Assembly: GCA_903869675.1 (NCBI GenBank)
Contig: CAIQAB010000022.1
Location: forward strand, 186,001-250,000
DNA: 64,000 nucleotides
Source: an uncultured Verrucomicrobiota bacterium
GTDB lineage: Bacteria > Verrucomicrobiota > Verrucomicrobiia > Opitutales > Opitutaceae
Reading direction: 5' to 3'
The notes under the pieces are model-generated. The model did not search any database. It saw only the letters and a list, made by a program, of their open reading frames with translations, and had not been told where the DNA came from. Shown here one piece after another: positions 39,255 through 50,860 of the stretch (position 1 is the first letter of the stretch; every line of letters starts with the position of its first letter). The position numbers and the translations under genes are program-made.

Positions 39255-39761
39255 CTAATTCACGGCGGTCGCGGGGAGAGGCAAAGGCGGCAGCGACCAC
39301 AAGAAGCTCTGCTGGCGCGCCAATTCATTGCCGGCTGGGCCGAGCAAACGAAGGCGCCAAGCGGAAGGCGCGATGGCCGCCCCCGGCCAGTCGGAACCAG
39401 TCAGACCGGCGAGCACAGCGCGAGAGCCACGGGGCAGGTCGAGCGGAAAAAACTGCACGCGAGGCGCCTCATCGCCTGGCAGCACATACTCCAGGGCAAG
39501 GATCGAGCCGGGCAGGGCATCAACCGTCTTGAATCGGGTCAGAAAATAGTAGCCTTCTCGCGAATCCTCCCGCGAACGCACGATCAACTCGGGGGCATTC
39601 TCCTTGCCGCCGAAATACTCGCCGATACGCACAAAGGACGCCGCATCGCGATAATCAGGCCAAACGCGGATAATTTTAACTGGGCCGGCCGAAACCCAGC
39701 TAGGAGCAAACGCCAAAGCGAGCACGGCAAGTGGGAACAGGCAGGGGATGCGAGTAAACAT
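39255..39761 (-). CDS. Exported hypothetical protein upstream of the ATP-grasp gene
   Basis: The protein has 168 residues from [18 protein letters not shown] with a signal peptide ending near WVSAG. The mature part ([27 protein letters not shown], then [10 protein letters not shown] and a C-terminal beta sandwich-like stretch with [11 protein letters not shown]) has the look of a small beta domain. No family is recognised. Co-orientation and 32-base spacing put it in the ATP-grasp/alpha-E operon as the exported partner. Confidence 0.6.
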   Translation of the reverse strand: MFTRIPCLFPLAVLALAFAPSWVSAGPVKIIRVWPDYRDAASFVRIGEYFGGKENAPELIVRSREDSREGYYFLTRFKTVDALPGSILALEYVLPGDEAPRVQFFPLDLPRGSRAVLAGLTGSDWPGAAIAPSAWRLRLLGPAGNELARQQSFLWSLPPLPLPATAVN

Positions 39762-39960
39762 GATGCTCAGTTGGATAGAAGCGACGCGCGAGCGGCACAA
39801 GGAGAGAGAAGCCGAGGATAGGCGGAGGCGAAGTTTGCAGGACTCATGCCACCTCCGGCCAAGAGTGAGCTGTATTGCTTCCCGGCTGGCTTGCCCGCAA
39901 ATCCTGTCGTTGACCATGAACCCTGCCGCGAGCGCCAAGGCTCCCAGACGAGCCATACCC

Positions 39961-40692
39961 TCAGGGCAGCGAAAGGCACAGGCTGGACCGGAGGCGCGAC
40001 TCGACCCCGAAAACCGTGCGCACTCGCTCGGGGGTCAATACCTCGGCCGGAGCGCCGGCCGCCCGCAAACGACCGCTCTCCAACAGCACCACAAAATCCA
40101 GCTCCTGCGCCAGCCGGAGATCATGCAGGGAAAAAACCACCGTGCCACCCGCCCGAACAAGGCTCCGGGCCAGAGCGAGCACCTCCAGCGCGTGACGCGG
40201 ATCGAGCGGCGCGAGCGGCTCGTCCCAGAGTTGCAAAGGTGCGGCCGTGGCCACCGCTCGGGCTAGCAAAACTCGCTGGCGCTCACCGCCGGAAAGCCGG
40301 TCGACCGGACGCTCCGCCAAACCGGCCAGGTCTAACCTCGCCAATGCCTCGTCCACTCCAGCGCCGTCGTCGCCATGCGCGAAGCGTCCCTGCGCGACGA
40401 CGGAGCGCACAGTAAAGCCAAACTCGAAACGTGCCTCAGCCGGCACCCACGCCGCACGCCGCCCCCGCTCCAGTGCCGGAAGCGCGGCCGTGGCATCGCC
40501 GTTCCAGCGCACGTCGTTCCGCTCCCGCCCAGCCCCGGGCAACAAGCCAGCTGCCACCGCCAGCAGCGTGGATTTGCCGGAGCCATTTGGCCCCGCCAAG
40601 CCCACCACGAGGCCCGGGGGCAGCTCCAGTGAAAGCGGTTGCAAGCGCCCGGGGACGGCGACTTCGCGTAAGGACAACGCCGCCCCGCTCAT
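39961..40692 (-). CDS. btuD: ABC transporter ATPase, vitamin B12 type
   Basis: The protein has 243 residues from MSGAALSLREVAVPGR. It has Walker A GPNGSGKST, signature LSGGERQR, Walker B LQLWDEPLAPLD and the switch His in SLHDLRLA. The short size and FGFTVRSVVAQGR segment fit FecE/BtuD-type ATPases. Its ATG overlaps the permease stop by 4 bases (ATGA). Cobalamin is assigned as substrate because the operon starts with a TonB receptor behind a cobalamin riboswitch. Confidence 0.85.
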   Translation of the reverse strand: MSGAALSLREVAVPGRLQPLSLELPPGLVVGLAGPNGSGKSTLLAVAAGLLPGAGRERNDVRWNGDATAALPALERGRRAAWVPAEARFEFGFTVRSVVAQGRFAHGDDGAGVDEALARLDLAGLAERPVDRLSGGERQRVLLARAVATAAPLQLWDEPLAPLDPRHALEVLALARSLVRAGGTVVFSLHDLRLAQELDFVVLLESGRLRAAGAPAEVLTPERVRTVFGVESRLRSSLCLSLP

Positions 40693-41687
40693 CGCTCCGC
40701 CCTCCGCAGCAGCCACAATAAATACGGTGCCCCGACGAGTGCGGTGACCACGCCCAGCCGAATACCCCCGGCACAACGCCCCAACAAATCACAACCGACC
40801 ACGAAAGCCGCCCCGCCCACCAGTGAGTGCGGCACCAACCGGCGATGCTCGGGTCCCAACAAGAGCCGAAGAATATGCGGCACGACCAGCCCGACAAAAC
40901 CCACCGTGCCCGCCACCGCGGTTGCCAGCGCGGTGAGCACAGTCGAAAGCCCGAGCAAATTACGGCGCAGCCGCGGCACGTCCACGCCGAGGCTTTGTGC
41001 TTCGGCCGCCCCCAGACTTAGCAAATCCATAGACCGTCCGAGCGGCAGCAGGAGTAGCACCGCCGGGACAATAGGCGCGGCCATCCAAATGTGCTCCCAA
41101 GTGCGGTCCTCGAGGCCGCCAATAAGCCAGAAAACCAACTGGGCATTGCGCTCGTAGGAGACGGTTTGAGCGGAGAGCACATAGCTCGTGACTGCGCCCA
41201 GCAGGGCATTGATCGCCACGCCCGCGAGCAGCAACCGCTCGGTGCTGGCGCCGCGCCTGGCGAGCAAGATCACGCCGAAGGTGGCGGCCAGCGCACCTGC
41301 GATCGCGAAGAGCGGAACCGTAAGCAGCGCGAATGCAGCGAGGCCGCTGCCAATCGCCACCACCGCGCCGGCCGCGCCGCCAGCGCTCACCCCGAGCAAG
41401 CCGGGGCTGGCGAGGCTGTTGTTAAAATACGCCTGCATCACAAGGCCGCTGCCCGAAAGCGCCGCGCCGACAAGCATACCCGCGAGCAAGCGAGGTAGCC
41501 GAATTTGCCAAAGAATCGTCGCGGCAAACTCATCGCGCCACAGAAGGCCGCCCGCCAGTTGGCCAGGCCCGAGTCGCACATCCCCCCAAGCGAGCGAAGC
41601 CAAGGCCAAGACCAGCAGCGCCGCGCCCGCCAGCACGAGGGCGAGGCCGGAATGGCGGATGGATCGGATTTTCCCAAGGGCACTCAT
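40689..41687 (-). CDS. btuC: ABC transporter permease, BtuC/FecCD family
   Basis: The protein has 332 residues with about ten transmembrane helices. Family motifs are visible: RLPRLLAGMLVGAALSGSGLVMQ, NSLASPGLLGVSAGGAAGAV, LLLAGVAINALLGAVTSY, FWLIGGL, and GFVGLVVPHILRLLLGPEHRRLVP, each typical of FecCD permeases. It forms the inner-membrane channel with the ATPase downstream. It is coupled to the binding-protein gene by a TGATG junction. Confidence 0.9.
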   Translation of the reverse strand: MSALGKIRSIRHSGLALVLAGAALLVLALASLAWGDVRLGPGQLAGGLLWRDEFAATILWQIRLPRLLAGMLVGAALSGSGLVMQAYFNNSLASPGLLGVSAGGAAGAVVAIGSGLAAFALLTVPLFAIAGALAATFGVILLARRGASTERLLLAGVAINALLGAVTSYVLSAQTVSYERNAQLVFWLIGGLEDRTWEHIWMAAPIVPAVLLLLPLGRSMDLLSLGAAEAQSLGVDVPRLRRNLLGLSTVLTALATAVAGTVGFVGLVVPHILRLLLGPEHRRLVPHSLVGGAAFVVGCDLLGRCAGGIRLGVVTALVGAPYLLWLLRRAER

Positions 41688-42562
41688 CAGTCCTTGAACA
41701 ACTCCGGATGCAAGGCGCGCGCAAGGAGTTCGTAGGCGTCGACGCGGCGATGGCTTACGCAGCCGAGCATCCACTCGGGCACCACTACCGCGCGCCCCTC
41801 GCGAATCGCCGCCATGAATCGGTAGGGAGGCAGGCGACGAAAAGGCTCGAGCGCTCCCTCTGCCGTCTTGCCCGCAAGCACCACAAAGTCCACCGGCCAG
41901 CCTATCATTTGCTCGGCGGGTGGCGAGACGTGACCGCGCAGGCTGCCTATGCTGGCCGCGAGGTTCTCCGCCGCGGCATGCTCGCACAGGTCTTGGAATG
42001 TCGTGCCGGATCCAGCGATAACACCGTAGGTCGATGGGGCGATCACGCGCACCGGCTTCGCCCGCGCCAGTTTTTCGTGCAACATTGCCAGCCGAGCTCG
42101 GTCGGTCGCCACGACGTGTTCTGCCCGCGACCGCGCCCCGGGACCGAGGACGGCGGCGAGCCGAAGCAAGTAGTCATGCACGTCGTCGATGGTTGTATAA
42201 CGATCAAAAACCAGCGTCTCGACGCCCGCGCTGCGCACCTGCTCGACCAGTTCGACGCGGCTGTAATCGGCAAATAGCACCAAGGTAGGATAATAACGCA
42301 GAATCGTTTCCGCATCCCCCTGCGGGATACTCGGGTAATGGGCGGCCTCGCTTGCCGCCCCGGAAAACTCCGGCGAGTGGGCGAGGTGTGAAAGCGCCGC
42401 GATCTGCTCGGGCCCGGCCACGGCGAGCAAGATTTCGTCGGTGCCCACCGTCTGGGAAACGACCCGCGCAGGCGTAGCCCAAACCGCCGCGGAGAAGACC
42501 GCGCCAAGTCCGAGAAAGAGAAAAAGGAGCGAGCGCATAGCAGACTGCTTCAGACCAAGCAT
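41687..42562 (-). CDS. btuF: Periplasmic cobalamin-binding protein, BtuF-like
   Basis: The protein has 291 residues if started at ATG 42562, or 283 from ATG 42538 (MRSLLFLFLGLGAVFSAAVWA, a clean signal peptide). The mature part is a type III binding protein: VVSQTVGTDEILLAVAGPEQIAALSH, TLVLFADYSRVELVEQVRSAGVETLVFD, and a C-terminal lobe ending ELLARALHPELF. It delivers substrate to the BtuC permease. It starts 2 bases after the receptor stop. Confidence 0.85.
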   Translation of the reverse strand: MLGLKQSAMRSLLFLFLGLGAVFSAAVWATPARVVSQTVGTDEILLAVAGPEQIAALSHLAHSPEFSGAASEAAHYPSIPQGDAETILRYYPTLVLFADYSRVELVEQVRSAGVETLVFDRYTTIDDVHDYLLRLAAVLGPGARSRAEHVVATDRARLAMLHEKLARAKPVRVIAPSTYGVIAGSGTTFQDLCEHAAAENLAASIGSLRGHVSPPAEQMIGWPVDFVVLAGKTAEGALEPFRRLPPYRFMAAIREGRAVVVPEWMLGCVSHRRVDAYELLARALHPELFKD

Positions 42563-42564
42563 GC

Positions 42565-44460
42565 TCAAGGATGCCACTCCGCGCTCAGGTAGGCGGCGCG
42601 GGGCAGCGCGGGGTAGCCGTGCGTTTCCTGATATTTTTCGTCGAGGGCGTTTTCTACCCGAAGACGCAAGGCGACGTGCTTGCACGCCTGCCAAGAGGCG
42701 AAGACACGCAGGGTCGTGTAGTCCTCGATCGTGACGGGCGCGTAAGGATTGCCATCCTCACGGTCGATGACGGCGCGCACGCCGCCGCCAAAAGTCCATG
42801 CAGGGCCAGCGCGGCAATCGCCATCAAGCGTCACGGTGTGGCGCGGGCGGCGTATCAGACGGACATCATCGGTCTCGTTTTCCGCCTCCAGGCGAGTGTA
42901 GCCGGAATGGATTGTGACTGTGTCGGACAAGCGTGCGGCCAAAGAGAGCTCCACACCCCTTGCGAAGGCGTCGGGGATGTTGATCGTCGCGAAAGTATTT
43001 AGATCGTAACTAAAGAGGTTGTCGAAGCGCGTCTGAAAATAGGTCGCGCCCGCGGTGATTCGTCCGCCGAGAAAATCTTGGTCCACACCGGCATCCCAAC
43101 TGCGTGAACGTTCGGGGGCGATACCTGGGTTAGCGGGCTGGAAGTAAGCGGGCACGCCGTAGCGATCATCCGCGCCGGGCGCCTGAAACCCGGTGCCGAA
43201 AGTGGCGCGAATTTTTGTGGCCGAGGTGAACACGCGCCAAGCGAGGCCCAATCGGCCGGTGATTTCATCGCCGTAGCTCTCAAAGTAATCCGAGCGCAGG
43301 CCGGTGGTCAGGGAAATGTTCCGCACCGGTCTCGCCGTGGCCAAGAAGTAGCCGCCGAACTGGTTCTCGGTGTAGTCGGTGCCGGACCACGCACCGTGCT
43401 CGCGGTTTGCGCTCAAGCCGCCCACGAGCTCGAGCCAGTCCACCATTTCCCAATTATTTTGCCACTCTAGAAGGCGGCGATCGCCCGTCACCGAGTCCGT
43501 AAACGAGGAGCTGGCAAATGTATAGTCGCGCTGATGCAGGCCAATGGTGAGGCGCGAGCGGAACTCCGTATCGGGTCGCCACTCGCCGTAAACGGTGCCA
43601 AGCCGGTTTTCCGATTCGACGTTGCCAGAGAGGGGAAAGGCGATGGAGCCAGGCTCCTGGTAATTCCGCTTCTGGCCACGGAACGTCCCGCCGACGGTGA
43701 ACACGGGAGTGGCCGCAAGGTCGAGCCGCGCCGCGCTATTGAGGACACCGTAGGCATTGTCGGGGCGATGGTTGTCGGCGAGCTCATGCGAAATGGCCGC
43801 GCTCGCACCGACTCGCTGATCGCCGCCCGAGAGGGTAGCCGAGCCTCCATGGGTGCCGTAGGACCCGCCCAAGACGGAGATCGCCCCCTGCGCCGGACCA
43901 CAGCCTCGCGCCGTATCCACCAGAATGACGCCGCCGATGGCCGAGCTGCCATAGAGCGTGCTTTGCGAACCGCGTAACAACTCCACTCGGTCGATACCCG
44001 CGAGATCGGCACCGCCGAGGAAAGATACATAGCGCGCACCGCGGGAATTCATGGGCACGCCGTCCACCACGAAGAGCGTGTGGTCGGAGTTGGCCCCGCG
44101 GATGAAGACCGCACTCTCTGCACCGGTGGCGCCACTGTTGACCACGTTTACACCAGGCTCGCGCGCGATCGCGGCGGAAAGGCGGGTGAGCTGGAGACAT
44201 TGCAACTCCTCCAGCGACAGGAGCGTAATGGAACTAGATGCATAGGCCGGATCCTGTGGCGTGCGGGTAGCGGAGACGACCACGGGCTCAAGCATGAGGG
44301 GGCGATCCACGCCGACTGGAGATGGAGACGGCACCAGCGCGTTGGCTGGTGCGGCGCGCAGACGCGAGCCAAACGCCGTCGCGGCAAGTGCCGAGAAAGC
44401 GAAAATAAAAGATCGAAGCCGGCGTGCGTTGGCGGCGCGACGGCGAAGGGAGTGGTTCAT
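42565..44460 (-). CDS. btuB: TonB-dependent outer-membrane receptor, BtuB-like
   Basis: The protein has 631 residues from MNHSLRRRAANARR. The signal peptide ends near GSRLRA. The TonB box region is LEPVVVSATRTPQD; the plug domain has REPGVNVVNSGATGAESAVFIRG in parts, TLFVVDGVPMN and RVELLRGSQSTLYGSSAIGGVI. The barrel ends in AYLSAEWHP with a terminal aromatic context. Size and plug match BtuB. The cobalamin riboswitch upstream supports cobalamin or a related corrinoid as substrate. It is the first gene of the btuB-F-C-D operon. Confidence 0.9.
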   Translation of the reverse strand: MNHSLRRRAANARRLRSFIFAFSALAATAFGSRLRAAPANALVPSPSPVGVDRPLMLEPVVVSATRTPQDPAYASSSITLLSLEELQCLQLTRLSAAIAREPGVNVVNSGATGAESAVFIRGANSDHTLFVVDGVPMNSRGARYVSFLGGADLAGIDRVELLRGSQSTLYGSSAIGGVILVDTARGCGPAQGAISVLGGSYGTHGGSATLSGGDQRVGASAAISHELADNHRPDNAYGVLNSAARLDLAATPVFTVGGTFRGQKRNYQEPGSIAFPLSGNVESENRLGTVYGEWRPDTEFRSRLTIGLHQRDYTFASSSFTDSVTGDRRLLEWQNNWEMVDWLELVGGLSANREHGAWSGTDYTENQFGGYFLATARPVRNISLTTGLRSDYFESYGDEITGRLGLAWRVFTSATKIRATFGTGFQAPGADDRYGVPAYFQPANPGIAPERSRSWDAGVDQDFLGGRITAGATYFQTRFDNLFSYDLNTFATINIPDAFARGVELSLAARLSDTVTIHSGYTRLEAENETDDVRLIRRPRHTVTLDGDCRAGPAWTFGGGVRAVIDREDGNPYAPVTIEDYTTLRVFASWQACKHVALRLRVENALDEKYQETHGYPALPRAAYLSAEWHP

Positions 44461-44462
44461 TT

Positions 44463-44495
44463 CGGTGGTCTGATCGGGGTGCGAGCAGACCACCG
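44463..44495 (-). promoter_or_regulatory. Hairpin ending just before the btuB start, candidate expression platform
   Basis: A perfect 10-bp stem CGGTGGTCTG / CAGACCACCG with a 13-base loop ends two bases before the btuB ATG. There is no T-tract, so it would block ribosome access rather than terminate. It lies downstream of the cobalamin aptamer and is its likely output element. Confidence 0.55.
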
Positions 44496-44604
44496 CAAAC
44501 CCGGCGCAGCCCGCTTAATGGGACCAGTGCACGCGTCGCGACTGCCATGCTCTCACGCTTCATTTTGCGATGAAGATTTCGCGTTCGACCGCCCGCAAAA
44601 AGTT

Positions 44605-44790
44605 TGGCGACCGACGCGTGAGACGTCTCTGACCGGATATTCGGACTCCGTGCTCCAGACCTTGCTCCCGCCTTCACCGGATTTATCATCCGATTGGCCC
44701 TGCCCCCGCCGTTCGCCGACGAGGTGGGAGTTTGTGGCACGATACCGCAGCGCAACTGTGGCCGATTCTCACGGCCTTCCCCTTATTCAG
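44605..44790 (-). promoter_or_regulatory. Cobalamin riboswitch upstream of btuB
   Basis: Read on the minus strand, the region begins AAGGGGAAGGCCGTGAGAAT, then CGGCCACAGTTGCGCTGCGG, which follows the conserved GGGAA-n-GGTG-AA-CC and ACTGNNGCGCAACGGT core of cobalamin aptamers. It ends with GAGTCCGAATATCCGGTCAG followed by AGACGTCTC, the B12-box region. Spacing between core elements is normal for the class. Binding of adenosyl- or methylcobalamin would lower expression of the uptake operon. Ends are approximate. Confidence 0.85.
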
Positions 44791-44922
44791 AAACGTGTAA
44801 AAGAACGCGAACGAATCCTAGTTTCTCCTTCGCGGGACATCCGGCGAGCACCGTTTTGCCTCCAAAGTTTAGCCCAAAAGAGACCCGCTGATTACGGTTG
44901 ATGGGAGAAACACCCGTAATGT

Positions 44923-44960
44923 AAAACATATCAACATATTTGAATGCAAAGATATGTTTT
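44923..44960 (+). promoter_or_regulatory. Inverted repeat upstream of metH, candidate operator
   Basis: AAAACATATC (44923-44932) and GATATGTTTT (44951-44960) form a perfect 10-base inverted repeat with an 18-base spacer, 61 bases upstream of the metH start in an otherwise GC-rich region. A second, shorter pair ATTACGG/CCGTAAT lies at 44891-44920. It could bind a dimeric methionine-pathway regulator; it is not a recognised riboswitch. Confidence 0.4.
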
Positions 44961-45020
44961 TGACCGAAGGGGTAAAATCGCCTTTCGTCCACCTTGGATT
45001 CATCTCCTTCTCCCTTTGCC

Positions 45021-46106
45021 ATGTCCGCCACTGTTACTGCCCTCCCGCTTTCCGAGCATCCTTCCTTCGCCGCCCTGCGCGAGCTTTTCGCGCAGCGCAT
45101 TGTCGTGCTTGATGGCGCGATGGGTTCGATGGTGCAGACCTACGGGCTCTCCGAGGCGGACTTTCGCGGCGAACGTTTTCGAGATTTTCCGCACGATCTC
45201 AAAGGCAACAACGACCTGCTTTGCCTCACCAAACCCGCAGTAATCGAGGAGATTCACGCCGCCTACTTCGCCGCCGGAGCCGACATCGTGGAGACCAACA
45301 GCTTTTCCGCCACCAGCATCGGTATGGCCGATTACCACCTCGAGTCGATCGTGACCGAGCTCAACCATGCGGCCGTCGCCTGCGCCCATCGCGCCGCACG
45401 CGCCGCCGAAATCGCTACCCCGGGCCGCAAATGTTTCGTAGCCGGCGCCATCGGGCCGCTGAACCGCACGCTCTCCATGTCCCCCGACGTGAACCGCCCC
45501 GATTACCGTGCGGTCACTTGGGCGCAGGTCGTCGCCGCCTATACCGAACAAACTGAGGCCCTGATCGAAGCCGGCGCCGACCTCCTGCTGGTCGAGACCA
45601 TCTTCGACACCCTCAACGCCAAGGCCGCCCTCTTCGCCATCGACGAAGTCTTCGAACGCCGCGCCGTCCGCCTACCCGTGATGGTGAGCGTGACCATCAC
45701 CGACGCCTCCGGTCGCACCCTTTCCGGGCAGACCACTGAGGCCTTCTACAACAGCATCCGCCACGCCCGACCATTTTCCGTAGGCATCAACTGCGCCCTC
45801 GGGGGCCGCGCCATGCGCCCCTACATCGAGGAGCTCGCCCGCATCGCCGAGTGCCACGTCTCCTGCTACCCCAACGCCGGTCTGCCCAATGCCTTCGGTG
45901 GCTACGACGAGAGCCCAGCCGAGATGGCCGCGGTCCTGCAAGAATTTGCCAAAGCCGGCCTGGTCAACCTCGTCGGCGGTTGCTGCGGTTCCACACCCCC
46001 GCACATCCGGGCCATCGCCTCCGCCGTTCGTGACCTCCCGCCCCGCCAACCCGCCGCCTCCGCCCCCGCCCTCCGTCTCAGCGGCCTCGAACCGCTCACC
46101 GCCTGA
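45021..46106 (+). CDS. metH: Cobalamin-dependent methionine synthase, homocysteine-binding part (split MetH, N-terminal module)
   Basis: The protein has 361 residues from [14 protein letters not shown]. It is the homocysteine S-methyltransferase module alone: [65 protein letters not shown], and zinc ligands in VGINCALGG and [13 protein letters not shown]. The remaining MetH modules are in the next gene, 63 bases downstream. The upstream GC-poor region holds an inverted repeat. It needs the second protein for folate, cobalamin and reactivation, so it should act as a two-subunit enzyme. Confidence 0.93.
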   Translation: MSATVTALPLSEHPSFAALRELFAQRIVVLDGAMGSMVQTYGLSEADFRGERFRDFPHDLKGNNDLLCLTKPAVIEEIHAAYFAAGADIVETNSFSATSIGMADYHLESIVTELNHAAVACAHRAARAAEIATPGRKCFVAGAIGPLNRTLSMSPDVNRPDYRAVTWAQVVAAYTEQTEALIEAGADLLLVETIFDTLNAKAALFAIDEVFERRAVRLPVMVSVTITDASGRTLSGQTTEAFYNSIRHARPFSVGINCALGGRAMRPYIEELARIAECHVSCYPNAGLPNAFGGYDESPAEMAAVLQEFAKAGLVNLVGGCCGSTPPHIRAIASAVRDLPPRQPAASAPALRLSGLEPLTA

Positions 46107-46131
46107 GCGGTCCGATCCCGGTCCGATCTGA

Positions 46132-46169
46132 TCCCTTTTCGTGTCTTTCGTGTATTTCGTGGTTAAAAA
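46132..46169. repeat. Dispersed repeat unit at the metH gene junction
   Basis: The spacer ends with three near-repeats of TTTCGTG (TTTTCGTG, TTTCGTG, TTTCGTG) and then GGTTAAAAA directly before the ATG of the second metH gene. Its pattern matches the repeats at 59.4 kb when those are read in the opposite direction (CCGTG-TTTATCCGTG-CTGTGGTTAA). No coding function is seen. Confidence 0.55.
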
Positions 46170-48863
<2,694 letters not shown>

Positions 48864-48900
48864 TCCTCGCGCCCGGCAGGTGAACCGGAGAACCCCCACC

Positions 48901-50193
48901 GTGCTCCAGTCCCTGCTCATCGATTACAACGGTTTCTTCGCCTCCTGTGAACAACAGGAACGCCCCGAACTGCGCGGTCGGCCCGTCGCCGTCGTGCCCG
49001 TGCTGAGCGAAACCACCTCCTGCATCGCCGCTTCTTATGACGCCAAACGCGTCGGCATAAAGGTCGGCACCCCCGTAACCGAGGCCCGCCGTCTTTGCCC
49101 GGGCATTGCCATCGTCGAGTCCCGCCCCGAGGTCTACCTGCGCCACCACCAAAACCTGCTCACCGCCGTCGAGACCTGCCTGCCCGTGACCGAAGTGTGG
49201 TCCATCGACGAGGTATGGTGTCGCCTCCCCCCGGGGATGCGAAGCCCCGACGCCGCCCGCGCCGTCGCCCAGAAAATCAAACGCGCGATCACCCGCCTCG
49301 CCGGCGAATACCTGACCTGCTCCGTCGGCCTCGCGCCCAACGCCTGGCTGGCAAAGATCGCCTCCGACCTCGAAAAGCCCGACGGCCTCGTCGTCATCGA
49401 GCAAGACGAACTCCCCGAACGCCTCCACGCACTCGAACTGCGCGACCTGCCCGGTATCGGCGAAAACATGGAGCAACGCCTGCGCGACGAAGGCGTCGAT
49501 ACCGTCGCAAAGCTCTGCGCCGCCTCCAGCCGTGATCTCCGCCGTATCTGGGGCAGCATTGAGGGCGAGCGCATGTGGCGCCGTCTCCGCGGCGAGGAAG
49601 TGCCGCTACCGCCCCGCCGCACCGGCTCCATCGGCCACGCCCAGATCCTCGGCCCCGAACTTCGCAACCCCGAAGGCGCCCGCGCCACCCTCCACCGCCT
49701 GCTGCAAAAGGCCGCCCTCCGCCTCCGCCACGGTCATCTCTACGCCGGCGGCCTCCACCTCGCCCTGAAATATCGCGGCGTCCGCTGGAGCGAAGCGGTC
49801 ACCTTCGCCGACACCCAGGACACTCTGGAACTCATCCGCGTGCTCAACCTGCTCTGGGACCGCCGCCCCACCCGTCGCGTGGATCATTTTTCCGTAGGCG
49901 TCACCCTCTTCGCCCTCGTGCCCGAGGGCTCGCACACTGCGGCCCTGCCGGGCATCCTTGAGGCGCGCCCCGGCGACGACGCCCGCCGCGCCGCGCTGAA
50001 CGCCACCCTCGACCACATCAACAAAAAGCTGGGCAAACACTCCGTGGTCTACGGTGGCGCCCTCGGCGCCCTCGCCTACGCCCCCATCCGCATCGCCTTC
50101 CAACGCATCCCCGACCTCGTGCTCGAAGAAGGCGAGCCCGACGGCGAACTCTTCCCCACCGCCGCAGAGCTCGCCTCCGCTCGACGCCTGTAA
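48901..50193 (+). CDS. Y-family DNA polymerase (ImuB/DinB-like)
   Basis: The protein has 430 residues from a GTG at 48901. LLIDYNGFFASCEQQ holds the first catalytic Asp, and SIDEVW (101-106) the second Asp-Glu pair. Helix-hairpin-helix (LRDLPGIGENMEQRL) and a little-finger domain with DHFSVGVTLFALV follow. Both catalytic acid sites are present, so it is probably active, unlike classical ImuB. It lacks imuA and dnaE2 neighbours in this window. The in-frame sequence upstream to 48787 overlaps metH and was left out. It would copy damaged DNA. Confidence 0.85.
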   Translation: MLQSLLIDYNGFFASCEQQERPELRGRPVAVVPVLSETTSCIAASYDAKRVGIKVGTPVTEARRLCPGIAIVESRPEVYLRHHQNLLTAVETCLPVTEVWSIDEVWCRLPPGMRSPDAARAVAQKIKRAITRLAGEYLTCSVGLAPNAWLAKIASDLEKPDGLVVIEQDELPERLHALELRDLPGIGENMEQRLRDEGVDTVAKLCAASSRDLRRIWGSIEGERMWRRLRGEEVPLPPRRTGSIGHAQILGPELRNPEGARATLHRLLQKAALRLRHGHLYAGGLHLALKYRGVRWSEAVTFADTQDTLELIRVLNLLWDRRPTRRVDHFSVGVTLFALVPEGSHTAALPGILEARPGDDARRAALNATLDHINKKLGKHSVVYGGALGALAYAPIRIAFQRIPDLVLEEGEPDGELFPTAAELASARRL

Positions 50194-50233
50194 CGCCCGG
50201 CTAAAACGCCAGATCCGGCACCTTCCCCGCAGC

Positions 50234-50599
50234 CTAGTCGCTGGAGTCCACCTGATAAACGCCCGTGTAACCGGAACTGTAAAGCCGCGCCCCACCGAGT
50301 TCGGCCAGCGTCGCGAAATGCGCGTCGCGTCCATAAAGCCTCATCCCCCGCGCCCGCCACGCCAGCGCCTTCGCCGCGTCCCAATCCGATTCAACGCACG
50401 GCACGTAGGGTATGCAGGCGAAAAAAGTCTCCAGCGGCCTCCGCTCCGCCATCCTCGATCCACCCAAGACCCCCAACCACACCGGCGAACACCACGCCGC
50501 CTCGTGTTCGTCCAGCAAGGCGCGCAAGGCCACCTTGGTCGCGAGGTCACCCTGCCGTCGCGCCGCCTCGATCCATATGGACGAATCCACCATTACCAT
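50234..50599 (-). CDS. vapC: VapC-like PIN-domain toxin
   Basis: The protein has 121 residues from MVMVDSSIWIEAARR. PIN-domain acidic positions are seen in MVDSSIWIE, in the LLDEHEAAWCSPV helix and in RDAHFATLAE near the C-terminus. Such toxins are Mg-dependent RNases cutting tRNA or rRNA. CCGGAG lies 8 bases before the start. The antitoxin frame lies 13 bases upstream but is interrupted. The gene converges with the polymerase gene. Confidence 0.85.
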   Translation of the reverse strand: MVMVDSSIWIEAARRQGDLATKVALRALLDEHEAAWCSPVWLGVLGGSRMAERRPLETFFACIPYVPCVESDWDAAKALAWRARGMRLYGRDAHFATLAELGGARLYSSGYTGVYQVDSSD

Positions 50600-50612
50600 G
50601 GCTATACTCCGG

Positions 50613-50816
50613 TCAGAAACCCTGTTTCTCGATCTGCGCCGGCGCCGTCGGATAATCGAAGGCACCTTCCATCGGCAGACGTCCAAACTCCCGTGCCTTT
50701 TTGCGCTTTAGGAACTCATCCACCGCCTAGGCCACGGCCGTGCCCTTCTTGCGTTCGTCGGTTGCCGCCAGCAGCGCATCCAAGGTGCGATCATCGAGTC
50801 CTGCGGTTACTTTCAT
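50613..50816 (-). pseudogene. vapB: VapB-like antitoxin with an in-frame nonsense codon
   Basis: The frame starts MKVTAGLDDRTLDALLAA and would run 67 codons to the TGA at 50613. Codon 30 is TAG (50727-50729) in the middle of the expected DNA-binding/linker region; the sequence after it (AVDEFLKRKKAREFGRLPME, then AFDYP) is a normal VapB tail and in frame. The first 29 residues can be read as a typical VapB beta strand and helix. A single-base change from CAG or GAG would explain it. Without read-through, the toxin-binding tail is lost. Confidence 0.75.
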
Positions 50817-50860
50817 ACCTAAACCAAAACATACCCCTTAAATTTCGGTTTTAATCCAAC

